Source of the DNA: Vittaforma corneae ATCC 50505
Lineage: Eukaryota > Microsporidia > Nosematidae
DNA length: 64,000 nt
Direction of reading: 5' to 3'
Assembly: GCF_000231115.1 (NCBI RefSeq)
Contig: NW_006889834.1
Location: 62,001 to 126,000 of the forward strand
A program made the position numbers and the translations under genes. How positions within the stretch are numbered: the first letter of the stretch is position 1; the number at the start of each line of letters is the position of its first letter. This document shows, one piece after another, positions 18,561 through 29,546 of the stretch. The notes below the pieces were generated by a model. That model did no database searches. It had not been told where the DNA came from and worked only from the letters and a program-made list of their open reading frames with translations.

Positions 18561-21518
18561 TCATTTTTGATTACTGGAAAGTGCTTTTCTGATACCAAAT
18601 GCCCTCTCAACAATTTCATCAGGTATGCCGGCCATCCTGGCAATATAAAGACCATGCGAATCTCCACAGACACCCTCCTGCATCTTATAAAGAAAAGTAA
18701 TATCTCGCTGATCTAGTTTGCACCCCACATACGACTTGTCCACATCTTCATAGTTTTCCACAAGTTTGTGGTAATGTGTGCTGAACAGGCACATGCAACC
18801 AACAGTCTTTAAATAATCTAGCACTGCACGTGCAATGGCTTCACCGTCTCGAGTTGATGTGCCTCTTCCCAGCTCATCCATAATCACAAAACTCTCTCTC
18901 GTGCTCTGATTTAAGATTTTAGATGCTTCATTCATTTCAACCATAAATGTTGATTCACCTCTGGCTAAAGAATCTGAAGCGCCTATTCTGGTAAATATTC
19001 GATCAAAAACGGGCAATTTCATAGACTTACATAGCACACCCATCCCCATCTGTGCCAGGATGATGTTCAAACAGATACTTCGCAAAAACGTAGATTTGCC
19101 TCCCATATTTGGGCCTGTAACGAGTGTTATGTTATGCTTGGGAGTGAAGGTATTTTTAATATAGTCAGCGAAAATAGGATTGGTAAAGTCAACCAGTTCT
19201 AACTTTGGGCCAAATTCTGGAACTGCTACGGCAACCTGATCGTTGAATGTTGAGAAAGATATAAGACAATCAATACAAGCAAGATAGTTCGTAGAATAAT
19301 GAATATCAAACGAAAACGACTTCAAGAAATCAACTGCTCTTCTTAGAATGGATCCTTTAGATTGGAATATTTTCTCTTCGCATTCTTCAAATTCATTAGT
19401 GATGGCTTTAAGTTCATCGGAATAGTATCTTCTTTGTGTTTTAGTTGAGGAAACTAAATAGAAGCCACTAGGCATTTGATTATTATAGCCAGTCTCTATC
19501 TGAAATATTTCTTTGCCTATACTTTTGTAGCATAAGTCGTTAAAGCCTGTGGATTTTTTCAGACTTTTAAGAAACTTTTGAAGTTTATCTTGAATTTCAA
19601 CTTGCTGACGGTTGAGGACAAAAAGTTCATCGTTATCATTTCCCGGTAAAATATCAGAATCAGAGAGAAGATAGACTTTCTCAAATTGATCAAGAACGTG
19701 TTGGACACATCCCAGATGTTTTGCATTAATGTTGGATTGTGATTCACATTGATCTGAAAATATGGCTTTCAAAATCTTCAGAGCAGAATTGGCCTTCTTT
19801 AAGCTCTCGACAAAAGACTTTAGATTCTTAAAAGTGGGACTGCATCCTCCTAATCTCCCATAATATCTTTCAATATCGCCTATCTCTTTCAAAGACTGCA
19901 CTATTTCAGAACTGTTGATTTTTGAAAAAATTTGAGCTATCCTTCGACGTTCATTAATCATCTCGAGGTTTTTCAGAGGAGTGACAATCCACTTTCTCAA
20001 AAGCCTCTGCCCAAAGGGTGTTGAGCAGTAGTTAATTGACTTAAATAGCGAATGATCCTCGGTAGAGTCAAAGTTATTGGTAAGAATGTCTAAATTAACC
20101 AATGTTGACCCGTCTAAAGTCATAAAATCGGAGCCTTCTTTAATATTTGAAACAACGGCTGATTCAAGTGCTTGTTCACGACATAGCGATTTCATATAGT
20201 TATACAGATACGAGAAGCATTGGTATTCTTCTTCAATTGAAAAATCATATTTTCTATCTGAAACAACAGGTGTCTTATCAGGAATGCACATTCTCATATC
20301 TTTTCCTAATTGAACTTTCTCATTAGTTATTAACTCTCTAACATCATTCTGAACAAATACGGTTCTAAGCTGAGAACAGTCATAGGAATCACAGAATGTG
20401 CCTATAGATATCTTATTTGCACCTGCATCATACAGCAGTATTGAGAAATGTATTTGACCTGCGCATTGTGTTGAATTGCATCGATTGTGTTGGATTAGCA
20501 CTCCCAGAAAGAACGGAAAGCACCCGTCTATGCATTCGGGGCTATATGCAGTTCCAGTAGTTATTATCTCTTTGAGTTCTCTGGCAATGATTTTATCCTT
20601 TTTGCCATTCTGTTCTCTGATTTTTTTGCCTATTGAGTTTTCGACCTGATCCACTCTGCCTATTTTATATCCATGAGCAACAAACTTTGCGGCCCAACCC
20701 TCATAACTGCTTTCAGGAACACCGGCCATTTTCATGTTTACGCGCTCAACGATCTTCAGATCAAATAATTTAGATGCAACTATTGCATCATCCTCATATA
20801 GCTCATAGAACTTACCCTTTTTGAAAAATATAACGGTATCAAAATACTTGCTTTTAATATCCCAAAATTGTTTCTCAAAGGGGGTAAATTTATCATAGTA
20901 TTTTTTAGGAATATGCAATGTGGTTGGATCGTACCCATCTTCGCCCTTTCTGATCTTGTTTTTATCCCTGACATCAACCAAAAATTCATACCTTTCCTCC
21001 TGCTGAGGCATTTCTGAAGACAGCTCAGTTGTATCGATAATTGTAAGCTCGGAAGGATTCGTGTCAAGATAGTCAGCAACAATCTTACTTATTACTGGAC
21101 TATATTGTTGTCTGTGTTTGCAAGTGTTTAACAAAGCTGAGCCAGTATTGGGATTGCTAGAGCTACAAACTATTGCACTATTCTTATTCATGACATTTGA
21201 AGCTTCACTCATAACAGTAATATTTTTCTTCACCATGTCTATATCTTCATCCGGCATGTTTTCATTTTCTGTATCTGGATGCTCCTTTGTGAAACCGCTA
21301 CCAAAGCTATCCATATCAGTTCCAAAAACAAGGGATGATGTGCTATTTTCAAGGTCCAACTCGCTTGATACAGCAGGTTTTATGTGATTTTTTTGTCTTT
21401 TTGTCTTTTCATTTTGGATATTCTCGTCAGCTGTGTTGTTGGCACTACTCTGAGAGAAATAGTCAAGAATACTTCTCTTTTGCTCAGGAATGCTATTCTT
21501 TTTGCCTTGAGTCGGCAT
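18561..21518 (-). CDS. MSH6: DNA mismatch repair protein MutS homologue Msh6
   Basis: 985 residues. The N-terminus has a PIP-like SILDYFSQ motif for PCNA contact, then a disordered acidic linker. The mismatch-recognition domain contains GKFYELYEDDA, the Phe-x-Glu signature of the mismatch-binding subunit. The connector, lever and clamp regions follow. The ATPase has Walker A GPNMGGKSTFLR, the FMVEMNEA segment and Walker B DELGRGTSTRDGEAIA, with STHYHKL after it. Msh6 pairs with Msh2 (MutS alpha) to detect base mismatches and small loops. Yeast Msh6 has 1242 residues, so the N-terminal region is shortened. CCC lies directly before the ATG. Confidence 0.95.
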   Translation of the reverse strand: MPTQGKKNSIPEQKRSILDYFSQSSANNTADENIQNEKTKRQKNHIKPAVSSELDLENSTSSLVFGTDMDSFGSGFTKEHPDTENENMPDEDIDMVKKNITVMSEASNVMNKNSAIVCSSSNPNTGSALLNTCKHRQQYSPVISKIVADYLDTNPSELTIIDTTELSSEMPQQEERYEFLVDVRDKNKIRKGEDGYDPTTLHIPKKYYDKFTPFEKQFWDIKSKYFDTVIFFKKGKFYELYEDDAIVASKLFDLKIVERVNMKMAGVPESSYEGWAAKFVAHGYKIGRVDQVENSIGKKIREQNGKKDKIIARELKEIITTGTAYSPECIDGCFPFFLGVLIQHNRCNSTQCAGQIHFSILLYDAGANKISIGTFCDSYDCSQLRTVFVQNDVRELITNEKVQLGKDMRMCIPDKTPVVSDRKYDFSIEEEYQCFSYLYNYMKSLCREQALESAVVSNIKEGSDFMTLDGSTLVNLDILTNNFDSTEDHSLFKSINYCSTPFGQRLLRKWIVTPLKNLEMINERRRIAQIFSKINSSEIVQSLKEIGDIERYYGRLGGCSPTFKNLKSFVESLKKANSALKILKAIFSDQCESQSNINAKHLGCVQHVLDQFEKVYLLSDSDILPGNDNDELFVLNRQQVEIQDKLQKFLKSLKKSTGFNDLCYKSIGKEIFQIETGYNNQMPSGFYLVSSTKTQRRYYSDELKAITNEFEECEEKIFQSKGSILRRAVDFLKSFSFDIHYSTNYLACIDCLISFSTFNDQVAVAVPEFGPKLELVDFTNPIFADYIKNTFTPKHNITLVTGPNMGGKSTFLRSICLNIILAQMGMGVLCKSMKLPVFDRIFTRIGASDSLARGESTFMVEMNEASKILNQSTRESFVIMDELGRGTSTRDGEAIARAVLDYLKTVGCMCLFSTHYHKLVENYEDVDKSYVGCKLDQRDITFLYKMQEGVCGDSHGLYIARMAGIPDEIVERAFGIRKALSSNQK

Positions 21519-21709
21519 GGGTAAAAAAATTCTACAAAATTTTTTGAACTAAGCTTGAAACAGTCTATGGAGATAAGATCCACTATCGAATATCAACTTC
21601 AGAGGTGAATGCGAAAACACATTCTTCCTAAACATAATGCAATTAACAGCACTCGTTATGTATGTCCGTTAAAAATATAAGTATTAAAACGAAGCATAAT
21701 TAATAAAAT

Positions 21710-23599
21710 TTAATATTTTTTCCGGTATGCCTCATCAATTTCGTGAGAAAAGTGCCTATCAATCAACACTCGTCTTTTTTTCATAGAGGCAGTGACCAGC
21801 CCACTCTCAGATTTAACTTCACTGAAATCCTGATCAATAAGTACAAAGTGATGGATAGATACAAACTTGCCAATCTTTCCTTCATTTTTGAGATGGTCAA
21901 GAGCACTCTGAATCCAGCATGCAACAGTTTCCTCATTGTTTTTGGTCTCTTCAGTCTTAGTCATTTTACAAACAACTAACGCAATCAGATCAATCTGTCC
22001 TGGCTTAATTGTAATGTAGATATTGTCAATATCTTTGACCTCTTCTAGCAGATAATTCTCAAGAGTCTCAGGATCAATATATTCTCCATTGCCAATCTTA
22101 ATCTGGTCTTTATAACGACCGAGAATATAAAACCGATTATTTTCAAACTTTACAACATCTCCAGTATCAAGCCACTCATTATCTCCTCTCTTCTTTTGAT
22201 TAAAATACCCTCTCGATATTGCTGGTCCGTTCATCAGAAGCTTCTTGTAGCTCCTTGGATATTCTTCGGGCAGATCCTCAAGTTTAATCATTGTAGAAAT
22301 AAAGGGAATCCCGACAGAAGCAACATCGGTGGAGGAAAAAACACTCAACAGATTGGCCCCAAGTCCTTCTGTTTGTCCATATCCCTGGAAGATATTTGCA
22401 GAGAGTATAGCTTGCATGTATTTGATCAGGTCAGGATTAACTGCTGCACCACCGCACAAACAAGAACGAATCTGGCCACCAAAAAGGTTAGCAATTTTTC
22501 CAAACAGAACAGCATCCCAGATCCAGCTTTTATAGATACCAAATCGTTGCAGAAAAATCTTATATGCCATCCCAATCCTGAAGAACGCTCTCTGGTACCA
22601 TCTTCTTTCCATAACTTTCTTTTCAATGGTGTCGCGAAAAAGCTTGAGAACTTTAGGCACAACAGCCACAAATGTGGGTTTAATAATCTTGTAATCCTCC
22701 GCTAATTTTTCACGGCTGCCACGGTAAAAGCCTATTCTACATCCCTCTAAAATACAAATACAGACACAGATCCTTTCAAAAACATGTGCTAGTGGTAAAT
22801 ACGAAATATAGGCATCGTTTTGAGTGATCTCCACAATATCGTAAAACCTAGATCCTATTTGAAAAGCCTCTAATTGTGCAATGAAGTTTGAATGGGTGAG
22901 CTCAACACCCTTGGGGTCTCCACTGGTTCCGCTAGTAAAACATATACTGGCGAGATCATTATATTTTGGAGATGGGCGCGTCGGCGTATCGTTAATTATT
23001 GGATTTTTGGCAAGTGAGGAATCAGAAATGTTATTATTTACAATATTTGACAGAACCGACACATTAATACCTTTCTTTTGACACATTTCAACTAACTCTT
23101 GCGAGTCATCCATCAGAATAATGTGCTTAAACTTATGTGTCTCACAAAGATCATAAACCTTTCCAACAAGCTCTCTGGCAGCCTCTAAAGATGCAACTAT
23201 AATGTTCATCTTAGTCATATTGATGAGAGAAGCAAGAGTGGGCGGAGTAAAAGTGCTATACACGGGAGCATTTATGCAGTTGGCATAGTATGTGGCATAT
23301 TCAGTAATAAGCCACTCCACTCTACTAACAGATGCGATACCAACTATTTCTCTTTCTTTTGTAATCGTTTCGAGAAATACTGCAAATCTTCTAGCCCTGC
23401 GGTCCATTGTTTGATAGTCTATATAATCGATCTGGCCTTCCTTGTTGATAGTTCCAAAAATTTTACTTGTTGGGCTATGCTCCACCTTTTTCTTAAGCAT
23501 TTCCAGTAGAGTTTTTTCACCATTCTTTAGCGATCCTCTAAGTTTATTAAAACCCACGTGTGTAAAGATATTGTCCTTGATGCTGAGATAATCTGGCAT
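21710..23599 (-). CDS. Long-chain-fatty-acid-CoA ligase (ACSL/Faa type)
   Basis: 629-residue AMP-forming acyl-CoA synthetase. The ATP/AMP motif ICFTSGTSGDPKGVELTHSN is intact, as are YLPLAHVFER, the acyl-site GYGQTEG and the later WLDTGDVVKFENNRFYILGRYKDQIKIGNGEYIDPETLEN. It activates long-chain fatty acids, probably taken from the host, for membrane lipid synthesis. Start: the frame runs to 23653, but the ATG at 23599 (MPDYLSIKDNIF) is preceded directly by CCCCC, so the upstream 18 residues are probably not translated. No signal peptide or membrane segment is evident. Confidence 0.93.
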   Translation of the reverse strand: MPDYLSIKDNIFTHVGFNKLRGSLKNGEKTLLEMLKKKVEHSPTSKIFGTINKEGQIDYIDYQTMDRRARRFAVFLETITKEREIVGIASVSRVEWLITEYATYYANCINAPVYSTFTPPTLASLINMTKMNIIVASLEAARELVGKVYDLCETHKFKHIILMDDSQELVEMCQKKGINVSVLSNIVNNNISDSSLAKNPIINDTPTRPSPKYNDLASICFTSGTSGDPKGVELTHSNFIAQLEAFQIGSRFYDIVEITQNDAYISYLPLAHVFERICVCICILEGCRIGFYRGSREKLAEDYKIIKPTFVAVVPKVLKLFRDTIEKKVMERRWYQRAFFRIGMAYKIFLQRFGIYKSWIWDAVLFGKIANLFGGQIRSCLCGGAAVNPDLIKYMQAILSANIFQGYGQTEGLGANLLSVFSSTDVASVGIPFISTMIKLEDLPEEYPRSYKKLLMNGPAISRGYFNQKKRGDNEWLDTGDVVKFENNRFYILGRYKDQIKIGNGEYIDPETLENYLLEEVKDIDNIYITIKPGQIDLIALVVCKMTKTEETKNNEETVACWIQSALDHLKNEGKIGKFVSIHHFVLIDQDFSEVKSESGLVTASMKKRRVLIDRHFSHEIDEAYRKKY

Positions 23600-24331
23600 G
23601 GGGGTAAGTTTTTTTATAAAATCAAAACAAAAAATATTTGAAAATTTTAGCAAAGAAAATCTGCGGCAAAATAACGTAAACTAAAATAGAGCTGTATAAA
23701 ATGCCTGAATGGAGTCATTGCATTTAGTCTTAAACTTTGTCCAAGAGATACTTTAGAGCTCCGTGCATTATCAAGTTCGAATGTAACAGATGCGGAAGAT
23801 TATTTAGTTAGGCAGTTTATTTACAAGCACACATGGAGTATTCTGTAGTGTTGTACAGGTGTAGAATCCTGGGCGATCTAGATCTAAGAGTTTCCAAAGA
23901 TAACTATCTTTGATTTTTAAAAGACAGCATGGTACTATCTAAAGTAAATTGCCACCAATGGCTGAAACATCAAAAGATGTCGATATCTAGGTTCAGGTGG
24001 GATCAAACAATCCAAAGGAGAGCCTGGGCCCCACAAGCTGCTTTCCTAGTCGGCCACACTCTACTTTGTTTCCAAGGAAATGAACCAAATTATGAAGTAG
24101 CTAGCCTAGTTTTCTGTATCTAAAGAATATATGTGGATTGGCATATTCGTGGAGACAAATATGTCTAAACACAGCTAGCATAAAGTATTTAACTGCTTAT
24201 GTATACAAGCTCAACTAAGTACTTTTAGCATATGAAAATGGCACTTGGGGTTATTACGATGCTGGAGTATACAGGCTAAGTAAATTTGTCTCAAAATAGC
24301 ATTGGTTTTTTGTATTTTACTCTGAATGCCC
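23600..24331. other. Intergenic, 732 bp, several short inverted repeats, possible RNA gene
   Basis: This is the longest gene-free stretch. I see no protein with family features. It contains perfect short inverted repeats: CAAAGATA-AC-TATCTTTG near 23898-23915, GCCA-CCAA-TGGC near 23951-23962, and ACATC-AAAA-GATGT near 23968-23981. The stretch 23950-24060 is less AT-rich than its flanks (GGAGAGCCTGGGCCCCACAAG). This suggests an undetected structured RNA, but no family could be named. Confidence 0.4.
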
Positions 24332-26150
24332 ATGCTGGAGAACAAAATTAGTATAAAACCATTGATAGACACCAAGACGGGAGTATTCTGCCATCTCCTA
24401 CAAATAGACAACATTAAGCTCATAGTAGACTGTGGAATAGGCAAGGATTTTGATTATTCAATATACGACACTGTGAAAGAAACCATTCAAAATGCCGACT
24501 GTATCCTTCTAACATCGTTTGACCTGCAGCACATGGGTGCAATAGGCTTATTTGCAGATTCTCAGATATTCTGCACAATTCCAACAGCTGTTCTTGGAAA
24601 GATTGTGCTGGATGAACTTAACCACAACCTAGGAGACAGAATTCTTAGTTCATTTTTTCCAAAACAGATAAAGTATTCACAGCCATTCAAAATAAAAGAT
24701 GTTGAAATCACCTCATTCAACGCTGGACACATCATAGGCAACTCTATCTACAGAATTGTCAAGGATCTTGAGTTGGTTGTAATTTGCTACAACTTCAATC
24801 ACAGAAAAGAACACTTTTTGGACGGATTTTCGCACTCAAATATTGAAAATGCCAGTATTTTTATCACAAACACATCGTACCTTTCTATCACTCCATATAC
24901 GCTTAGAACAAGAGATGATAAGATACATGAGGTACTGTCCAAAAGCCAAGGAAGTATACTATTTTCGGTGGCATATCAGAGGCTGTTGGAGCTACTTTGT
25001 ATTCTACATAAGCACAAAGTAGCAATTGTTTCAAGAAATGGCAAGATGTTCCTTGACAGAATCAAGTCAATGGTTGAATGGGCAGGTTCAAAGGCTACTG
25101 ATATAATCCCACTTTTAAATATATCCTTTCTTAAGGTCAATGAGCTTTCCGATCAAAAAATAATAATTTTAGTTAACGAGCTTTGCAGTGAAGGATATGC
25201 TGGTGCGGTTATTGAAAAGTTTAACCAAAAACAAAATACGCTGGTTTTCATCGACCAAGACTATAACAGCATTGACTTTTCTAATATCAAAGTCTTTAGT
25301 TATGCATACAAAGAGAAACAACTTGAGCCAGTGCCTGAAAAAATCGAAATAAGAAGTGATGAAGATGAGGAAAATGAGGATGAGCACTGGAGCAAAGAAA
25401 AATCAACGTTTTTTGTTCATGGAACATTGGAAAGAAAAAACTTCTTTCCGTATATTAAAAGAAGACGCCAGAATAATGAGTATGGCGAGCCTGTGTTGTT
25501 TAAATTTGAGAGTAAGATTGATGAGACGGAGCTTAGGATGCCTGTTGTGCGGGAAGTCGAGGAGATTGAGGAGAGAAGATTAGTCTACACAGGAATTATA
25601 CCTGAAATATCGCTTATGAGCATAGACCTATATGGCACAAGCGATTATGTGTCGTATAAGACGATATGCGAAGGGTCAAACTGCAAAAGACTGGTGATTG
25701 CGGAAGATTTTCGAGATAATGCATTGTTTTTATACACGTATTTTAACACATGCCGGCTGGGAATCAATTCCTATATTGCCAGTGAGATGGTATCGTTCAG
25801 CTCGACTAGCCCTGCAGAGAAAATATCAATTACAGAAAATGTTATGAACCAGGAGTTTTACAAGCTATGTGATACTTCAGTTGCTCATTTCAAGGCGTTT
25901 CAGGGACCAGGACCAGCTGGAGTATGCAGGATGCTGTCAGCCAGTAATTCTAGGCAATTTGAATATTGATATTCTTAAAAACTCACTCATTGAAGGAGGA
26001 TTTCAGGTTGAGGCACAAGATGGCATTTTGATTGTCAACAATGAGATGAAAATTGAATTTACATCAAATCGTCTTTCTATTGAAAGTAGTGAAAATGACC
26101 TGCTAGTAGCTGTTCGAGACGTTTTGTATCAGCACGTGGCAATTGTATAG
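24332..26150 (+). CDS. CFT2: Cleavage/polyadenylation factor CFT2/CPSF100, non-catalytic (single frameshift)
   Basis: About 605 residues when read across one frame change. It has a metallo-beta-lactamase/beta-CASP fold, but the HxHxDH site is replaced by SFDLQH, as in CPSF100, the inactive partner of CPSF73. The expected FNAGHIIGNSIYRI strand is present. The first frame ends at 25967-25969. The conserved C-terminal domain (LGNLNIDILKNSLIEGGFQ, GILIVNNEM, VRDVLYQHVAIV, compare human LLYEQYAIV) lies in the next frame and ends at 26150. One G fewer in GGG at 25903-25905 joins them. Start: the ATG at 24332 is preceded directly by GCCC, so it is preferred to the one at 24326. Yeast Cft2 has 859 residues. 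Confidence 0.8.
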
Positions 26151-26317
26151 CAATGGTGCTATGAAAGTTCATTTAATTAAATCGCATTCCTCATAATATA
26201 TAGATCGCTGTAAAACACTAAAGCTCATTATTATTTATTGACTTTTATATGACAGACATCCAACAGCATTACAATACAAGAGTTGGATTAAACATTCTTA
26301 TGTTTAATTATTTGCAT

Positions 26318-26821
26318 TTATCCAAATCTCTTGCTGTAAAATCTATTGGATCTGGCATCCTCTTCTATTTTATCAGTTGGGACTTTAAGATCGTTTCTTA
26401 AGAATGGGTTGTTCATTATTCTGGGAAATATCTCTGCCTGAACTTTCATTTCCTTATCTTCTATGGCATTTTCAACCACTGATTCATCATTGACTTTGAA
26501 TCTCTTTAAGGCAGCTTTGATTACATGGAAGTCTTCGAATGCTCGCTTCTCAATTGTTTGAAAGGCATTCATGAGTTCTGTAAATACAAATGTCCTGGAC
26601 TCAATAACATCAGACTTTCTAGTTGGAGTTTCTGGCTGCTTGGGCTCCATTTTGAGATTCTCGGATGATTTAGATACATCCAGGGCCATAGCCTCCTTAA
26701 AAAAGTCGCAATCTGTGGCATTACTTTTCTGGCAGCTGCTGTCTTGGAGATCTCTTGATTCCACCACTATCGTTTTGTTTCTTGTTGCTCTTCTCCTTCC
26801 TTTAAAATTTTGGTTAAACAT
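26318..26821 (-). CDS. Unrecognised basic/helical protein
   Basis: 167 residues with no family I recognise. The N-terminus is basic (MFNQNFKGRRRATRN). Residues about 85-125 form a predicted amphipathic helix (FVFTELMNAFQTIEKRAFEDFHVIKAALKRF). The C-terminus reads DARSNRFYSKRFG. There is no signal peptide or membrane segment. The ATG at 26821 follows GCCCCTT, the local start signature, which supports a real gene and makes the in-frame ATG at 26869 unlikely. It is divergent from RNR1. A nuclear role would be a guess. Confidence 0.7.
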   Translation of the reverse strand: MFNQNFKGRRRATRNKTIVVESRDLQDSSCQKSNATDCDFFKEAMALDVSKSSENLKMEPKQPETPTRKSDVIESRTFVFTELMNAFQTIEKRAFEDFHVIKAALKRFKVNDESVVENAIEDKEMKVQAEIFPRIMNNPFLRNDLKVPTDKIEEDARSNRFYSKRFG

Positions 26822-27230
26822 AAGGGGCACAATACTTGAAATAACATTGAGTGTTTTGGTATAGTGCATTGATTGGTTTTTATACCTGTATTTTATATCA
26901 AGCGTCCTATTTAGCAGTCCTGCAAAAATTAAACACCATCTTCACTGATCTTGGTGTCCAAAAAGGTATATCTGAGATTAAATCCCGACACGTTTGGTTG
27001 CTTTGTAATGTTATTAATAACATTCATTGAATATATCTGCATTTTACTGAAATGAGAAAATGTTAAGTAAAATCCAAAAACGTTGTAAACTCTTGTGAAA
27101 TCGAATTAACAATGGCAAAAGCATTGGCGATTTCCCACCATTAATTTTAGCCGTTTATGTCCCGATTTATAGCAAAAATTTTCATTTTCCCTCCAAATTT
27201 TAGTTTTTATATTTTTCACACAAATAACCC
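26822..27230. other. Intergenic, 409 bp, divergent promoter region
   Basis: Upstream region shared by the orphan at 26.3 kb and RNR1. It is AT-rich near RNR1 (AAATTTTAGTTTTTATATTTTTCAC), with ACCC directly before the RNR1 ATG. No RNA gene or MCB-like element was recognised. Confidence 0.45.
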
Positions 27231-29546
27231 ATGGCCACCCTTTTGAATCTGCAAAACTACAAAGAAGAGATTCAGTCATATATAGATAAATACAGGCTAG
27301 AGCATATAGATGTTGCAGACTTTCTGGATAAGATAAGCTTAGGGACTACTCCGGAAATGGGAACTGAAGAATTGGCCAAGTTCTGTAGCGAGGCAGCAGC
27401 AGCACTATTCACCACTCATTCAGATTATGCCAAGCTTGCGGCTGCTATTTTAACGACTTTCCACCAGTCAATTACGTTAGAGAGTTTTTCAGAGAAAATA
27501 AAGCTAATTAAGCAGAATACATCTTTGTTAAATCTTGAAATTTATGAATTGATTATCCAGAATGCTCCAGTCTACGATTCTATGATTGATTATTCCCGAG
27601 ATTTTAACTTATCTTACTTTTCAGTGCATTCTCTTCTTAGATCTTATATGATAAAAATTAACAGAAGGCCAATTGAAAGACCGCAGGATGTTTTTATGAG
27701 GGCTGCCATTCAGATACACCGAAATGACTTTTATAGAGTCAAGCAGACCTATGATCTCATTTCAATGGGATATTTTACGCATGCCACACCCACTCTGTTT
27801 AATTCGTGTCTCAAAACGTGTCAGTTGGCATCGTGTTTCCTCATTTCTCCAAAGGAGGACTCGCTAGAGGGCATTTACAACACCATCAAGGATTGTGCAA
27901 TAATATCAAAATACTCTGGCGGATTAGGTCTAAGTCTGCACAATATTAGATGCAAAGGATCTCCGCTCAAATCAACAGGTGGATACTCCAAGGGCGTTGT
28001 TCCAGTCATAAAGATAATTAACGAAACAATGAAGTATGTGAATCTAGGTGGAATAAAAAGACAGAGCACAATAGCTTTCTATCTTGAGCCGTGGCATATG
28101 GATGTTTTTGACTATCTGGATGTTAGAAAAAATTCAGGAAATGAAGAGATGCGTGCCAGGGATATTTTCATAGCCATGTGGATTAACGATCTGTTCATGG
28201 AAAGAGTTGAGAATGACGAGGAATGGTCACTATTTGATCCCAACGAGGCCAAGGGTCTGTATGATGTGTGGGGAGATGAATTCAAAAAGTTGTATCTCAA
28301 GTATGAGAAGACTCTTAGTAGAGTTGTAATACCAGCACAAAAGTTGTTTAAGGCTATAATAAATTCGCAGATTGAAACGGGCACTCCATATATGGTATAT
28401 AAAGATACATGTAACAGATACAGCAACCAGCAGAATCTGGGGACAATTAGATCTAGCAATCTTTGTGCCGAGATAATTGAGTACTCTGCAAGTGATGAGA
28501 TTGCCGTTTGCAATCTTGCATCTGTCTGTTTGCCAGCATTTGTGAAAAATGGTGTTTTTGATTTCAACGCTCTTCGCGAAGTGGTCAAGGCGGCCTTGGT
28601 TAATCTAAACAGAGTTATTGACAACAACTTTTACCCAGTGCCTGAAACTTCAAGAAGCAATCTCAAGCATAGGCCCGTTGGAATTGGAATCCAGGGATTA
28701 GCAGATACATTTTCAAAACTGAGATACCCATTTGAGAGCCAACAAGCCCGGGAGCTGAACAAGCTGATTGCCGAAACCATGTATTTTGCTGCCATTGAGT
28801 CGTCTGCTGAGCTGGCTATGCAAGAGGGTCCTTATTCCTCTTTTGTTGGCTCACCATTGAGTAAAGGTATTTTTCACTTTGAAATGTATGGTGCGCAGCC
28901 ATCAGGAATGTGGAACTGGGAAGAGCTGAGGGCCAAAGTGCTTCAATATGGTGTTAGAAACAGTCTGTTTATTGCTCTAATGCCTACTGCAGGTACATCA
29001 CAGCTATTTGGAAACTCCGAGTGCTTCGAGCCCTATACCAGCAATATTTTTACGAGACGAACCGTTGCAGGCGAATTCCAAGTGGTAAATACGTATTTGA
29101 TGGAAGATCTTGAAAGATTGGGCATGTGGAATGAGGAAATGAAAAATATTATAATTGAGCATGAAGGGTCCATACAAAGCATACCTTGTATCCCCCAGGA
29201 GATCAAGAATCTATATAAAACAGTTTGGGAAATCAAAATGAAGTCTGTTATTGATTTGGCAGCGGATCGTCAGCCATTTGTGGATCAGTCAATGTCGATG
29301 AATATATTTTTAGCCCAGCCCACATTTGCTCAGCTGTCATCGATGCACTTTTATGGTTGGAGGAGGAAGATCAAGACTGGAATGTACTACCTCAGGACTA
29401 AACCTATTCTAAATCCAATTAAATTCACGGTAAACCAAGAGCTAGTTGAGAAAACGCTTAGCTCATTTGGTAACAGGTTCGACAATACTGATGATAGGAA
29501 AGAAAACGACGACAACGATAGCTATTGCGAAGCGTGCTCATGTTAA
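27231..29546 (+). CDS. RNR1: Ribonucleoside-diphosphate reductase large subunit, ATP-cone degenerate
   Basis: 771 residues (human RRM1 792, yeast Rnr1 888). It makes deoxyribonucleotides together with a small subunit outside this window. Catalytic elements are present: LASCFLIS cysteine, SKYSGGLGLSL, the SSNLCAEIIEY and AVCNLAS cysteines, FLPMPT-type ALMPTAGTSQLFGN, and the radical-transfer tyrosines in GMYYLRTK. The C-terminal thiol pair is YCEACSC. The N-terminus differs: the VIKRDGR-type stretch of the ATP-cone activity site is missing, and the protein begins MATLLNLQNYKEEIQSYI. The remaining N-domain resembles the rest of the cone. dATP inhibition may therefore be lost. ACCC precedes the ATG. 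Confidence 0.95.
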   Translation: MATLLNLQNYKEEIQSYIDKYRLEHIDVADFLDKISLGTTPEMGTEELAKFCSEAAAALFTTHSDYAKLAAAILTTFHQSITLESFSEKIKLIKQNTSLLNLEIYELIIQNAPVYDSMIDYSRDFNLSYFSVHSLLRSYMIKINRRPIERPQDVFMRAAIQIHRNDFYRVKQTYDLISMGYFTHATPTLFNSCLKTCQLASCFLISPKEDSLEGIYNTIKDCAIISKYSGGLGLSLHNIRCKGSPLKSTGGYSKGVVPVIKIINETMKYVNLGGIKRQSTIAFYLEPWHMDVFDYLDVRKNSGNEEMRARDIFIAMWINDLFMERVENDEEWSLFDPNEAKGLYDVWGDEFKKLYLKYEKTLSRVVIPAQKLFKAIINSQIETGTPYMVYKDTCNRYSNQQNLGTIRSSNLCAEIIEYSASDEIAVCNLASVCLPAFVKNGVFDFNALREVVKAALVNLNRVIDNNFYPVPETSRSNLKHRPVGIGIQGLADTFSKLRYPFESQQARELNKLIAETMYFAAIESSAELAMQEGPYSSFVGSPLSKGIFHFEMYGAQPSGMWNWEELRAKVLQYGVRNSLFIALMPTAGTSQLFGNSECFEPYTSNIFTRRTVAGEFQVVNTYLMEDLERLGMWNEEMKNIIIEHEGSIQSIPCIPQEIKNLYKTVWEIKMKSVIDLAADRQPFVDQSMSMNIFLAQPTFAQLSSMHFYGWRRKIKTGMYYLRTKPILNPIKFTVNQELVEKTLSSFGNRFDNTDDRKENDDNDSYCEACSC

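Noticed and set aside
23780..23800. B-box-like GTTCGAAT suggesting a tRNA
   Set aside because: The T stem cannot pair and no A box lies at a suitable distance.
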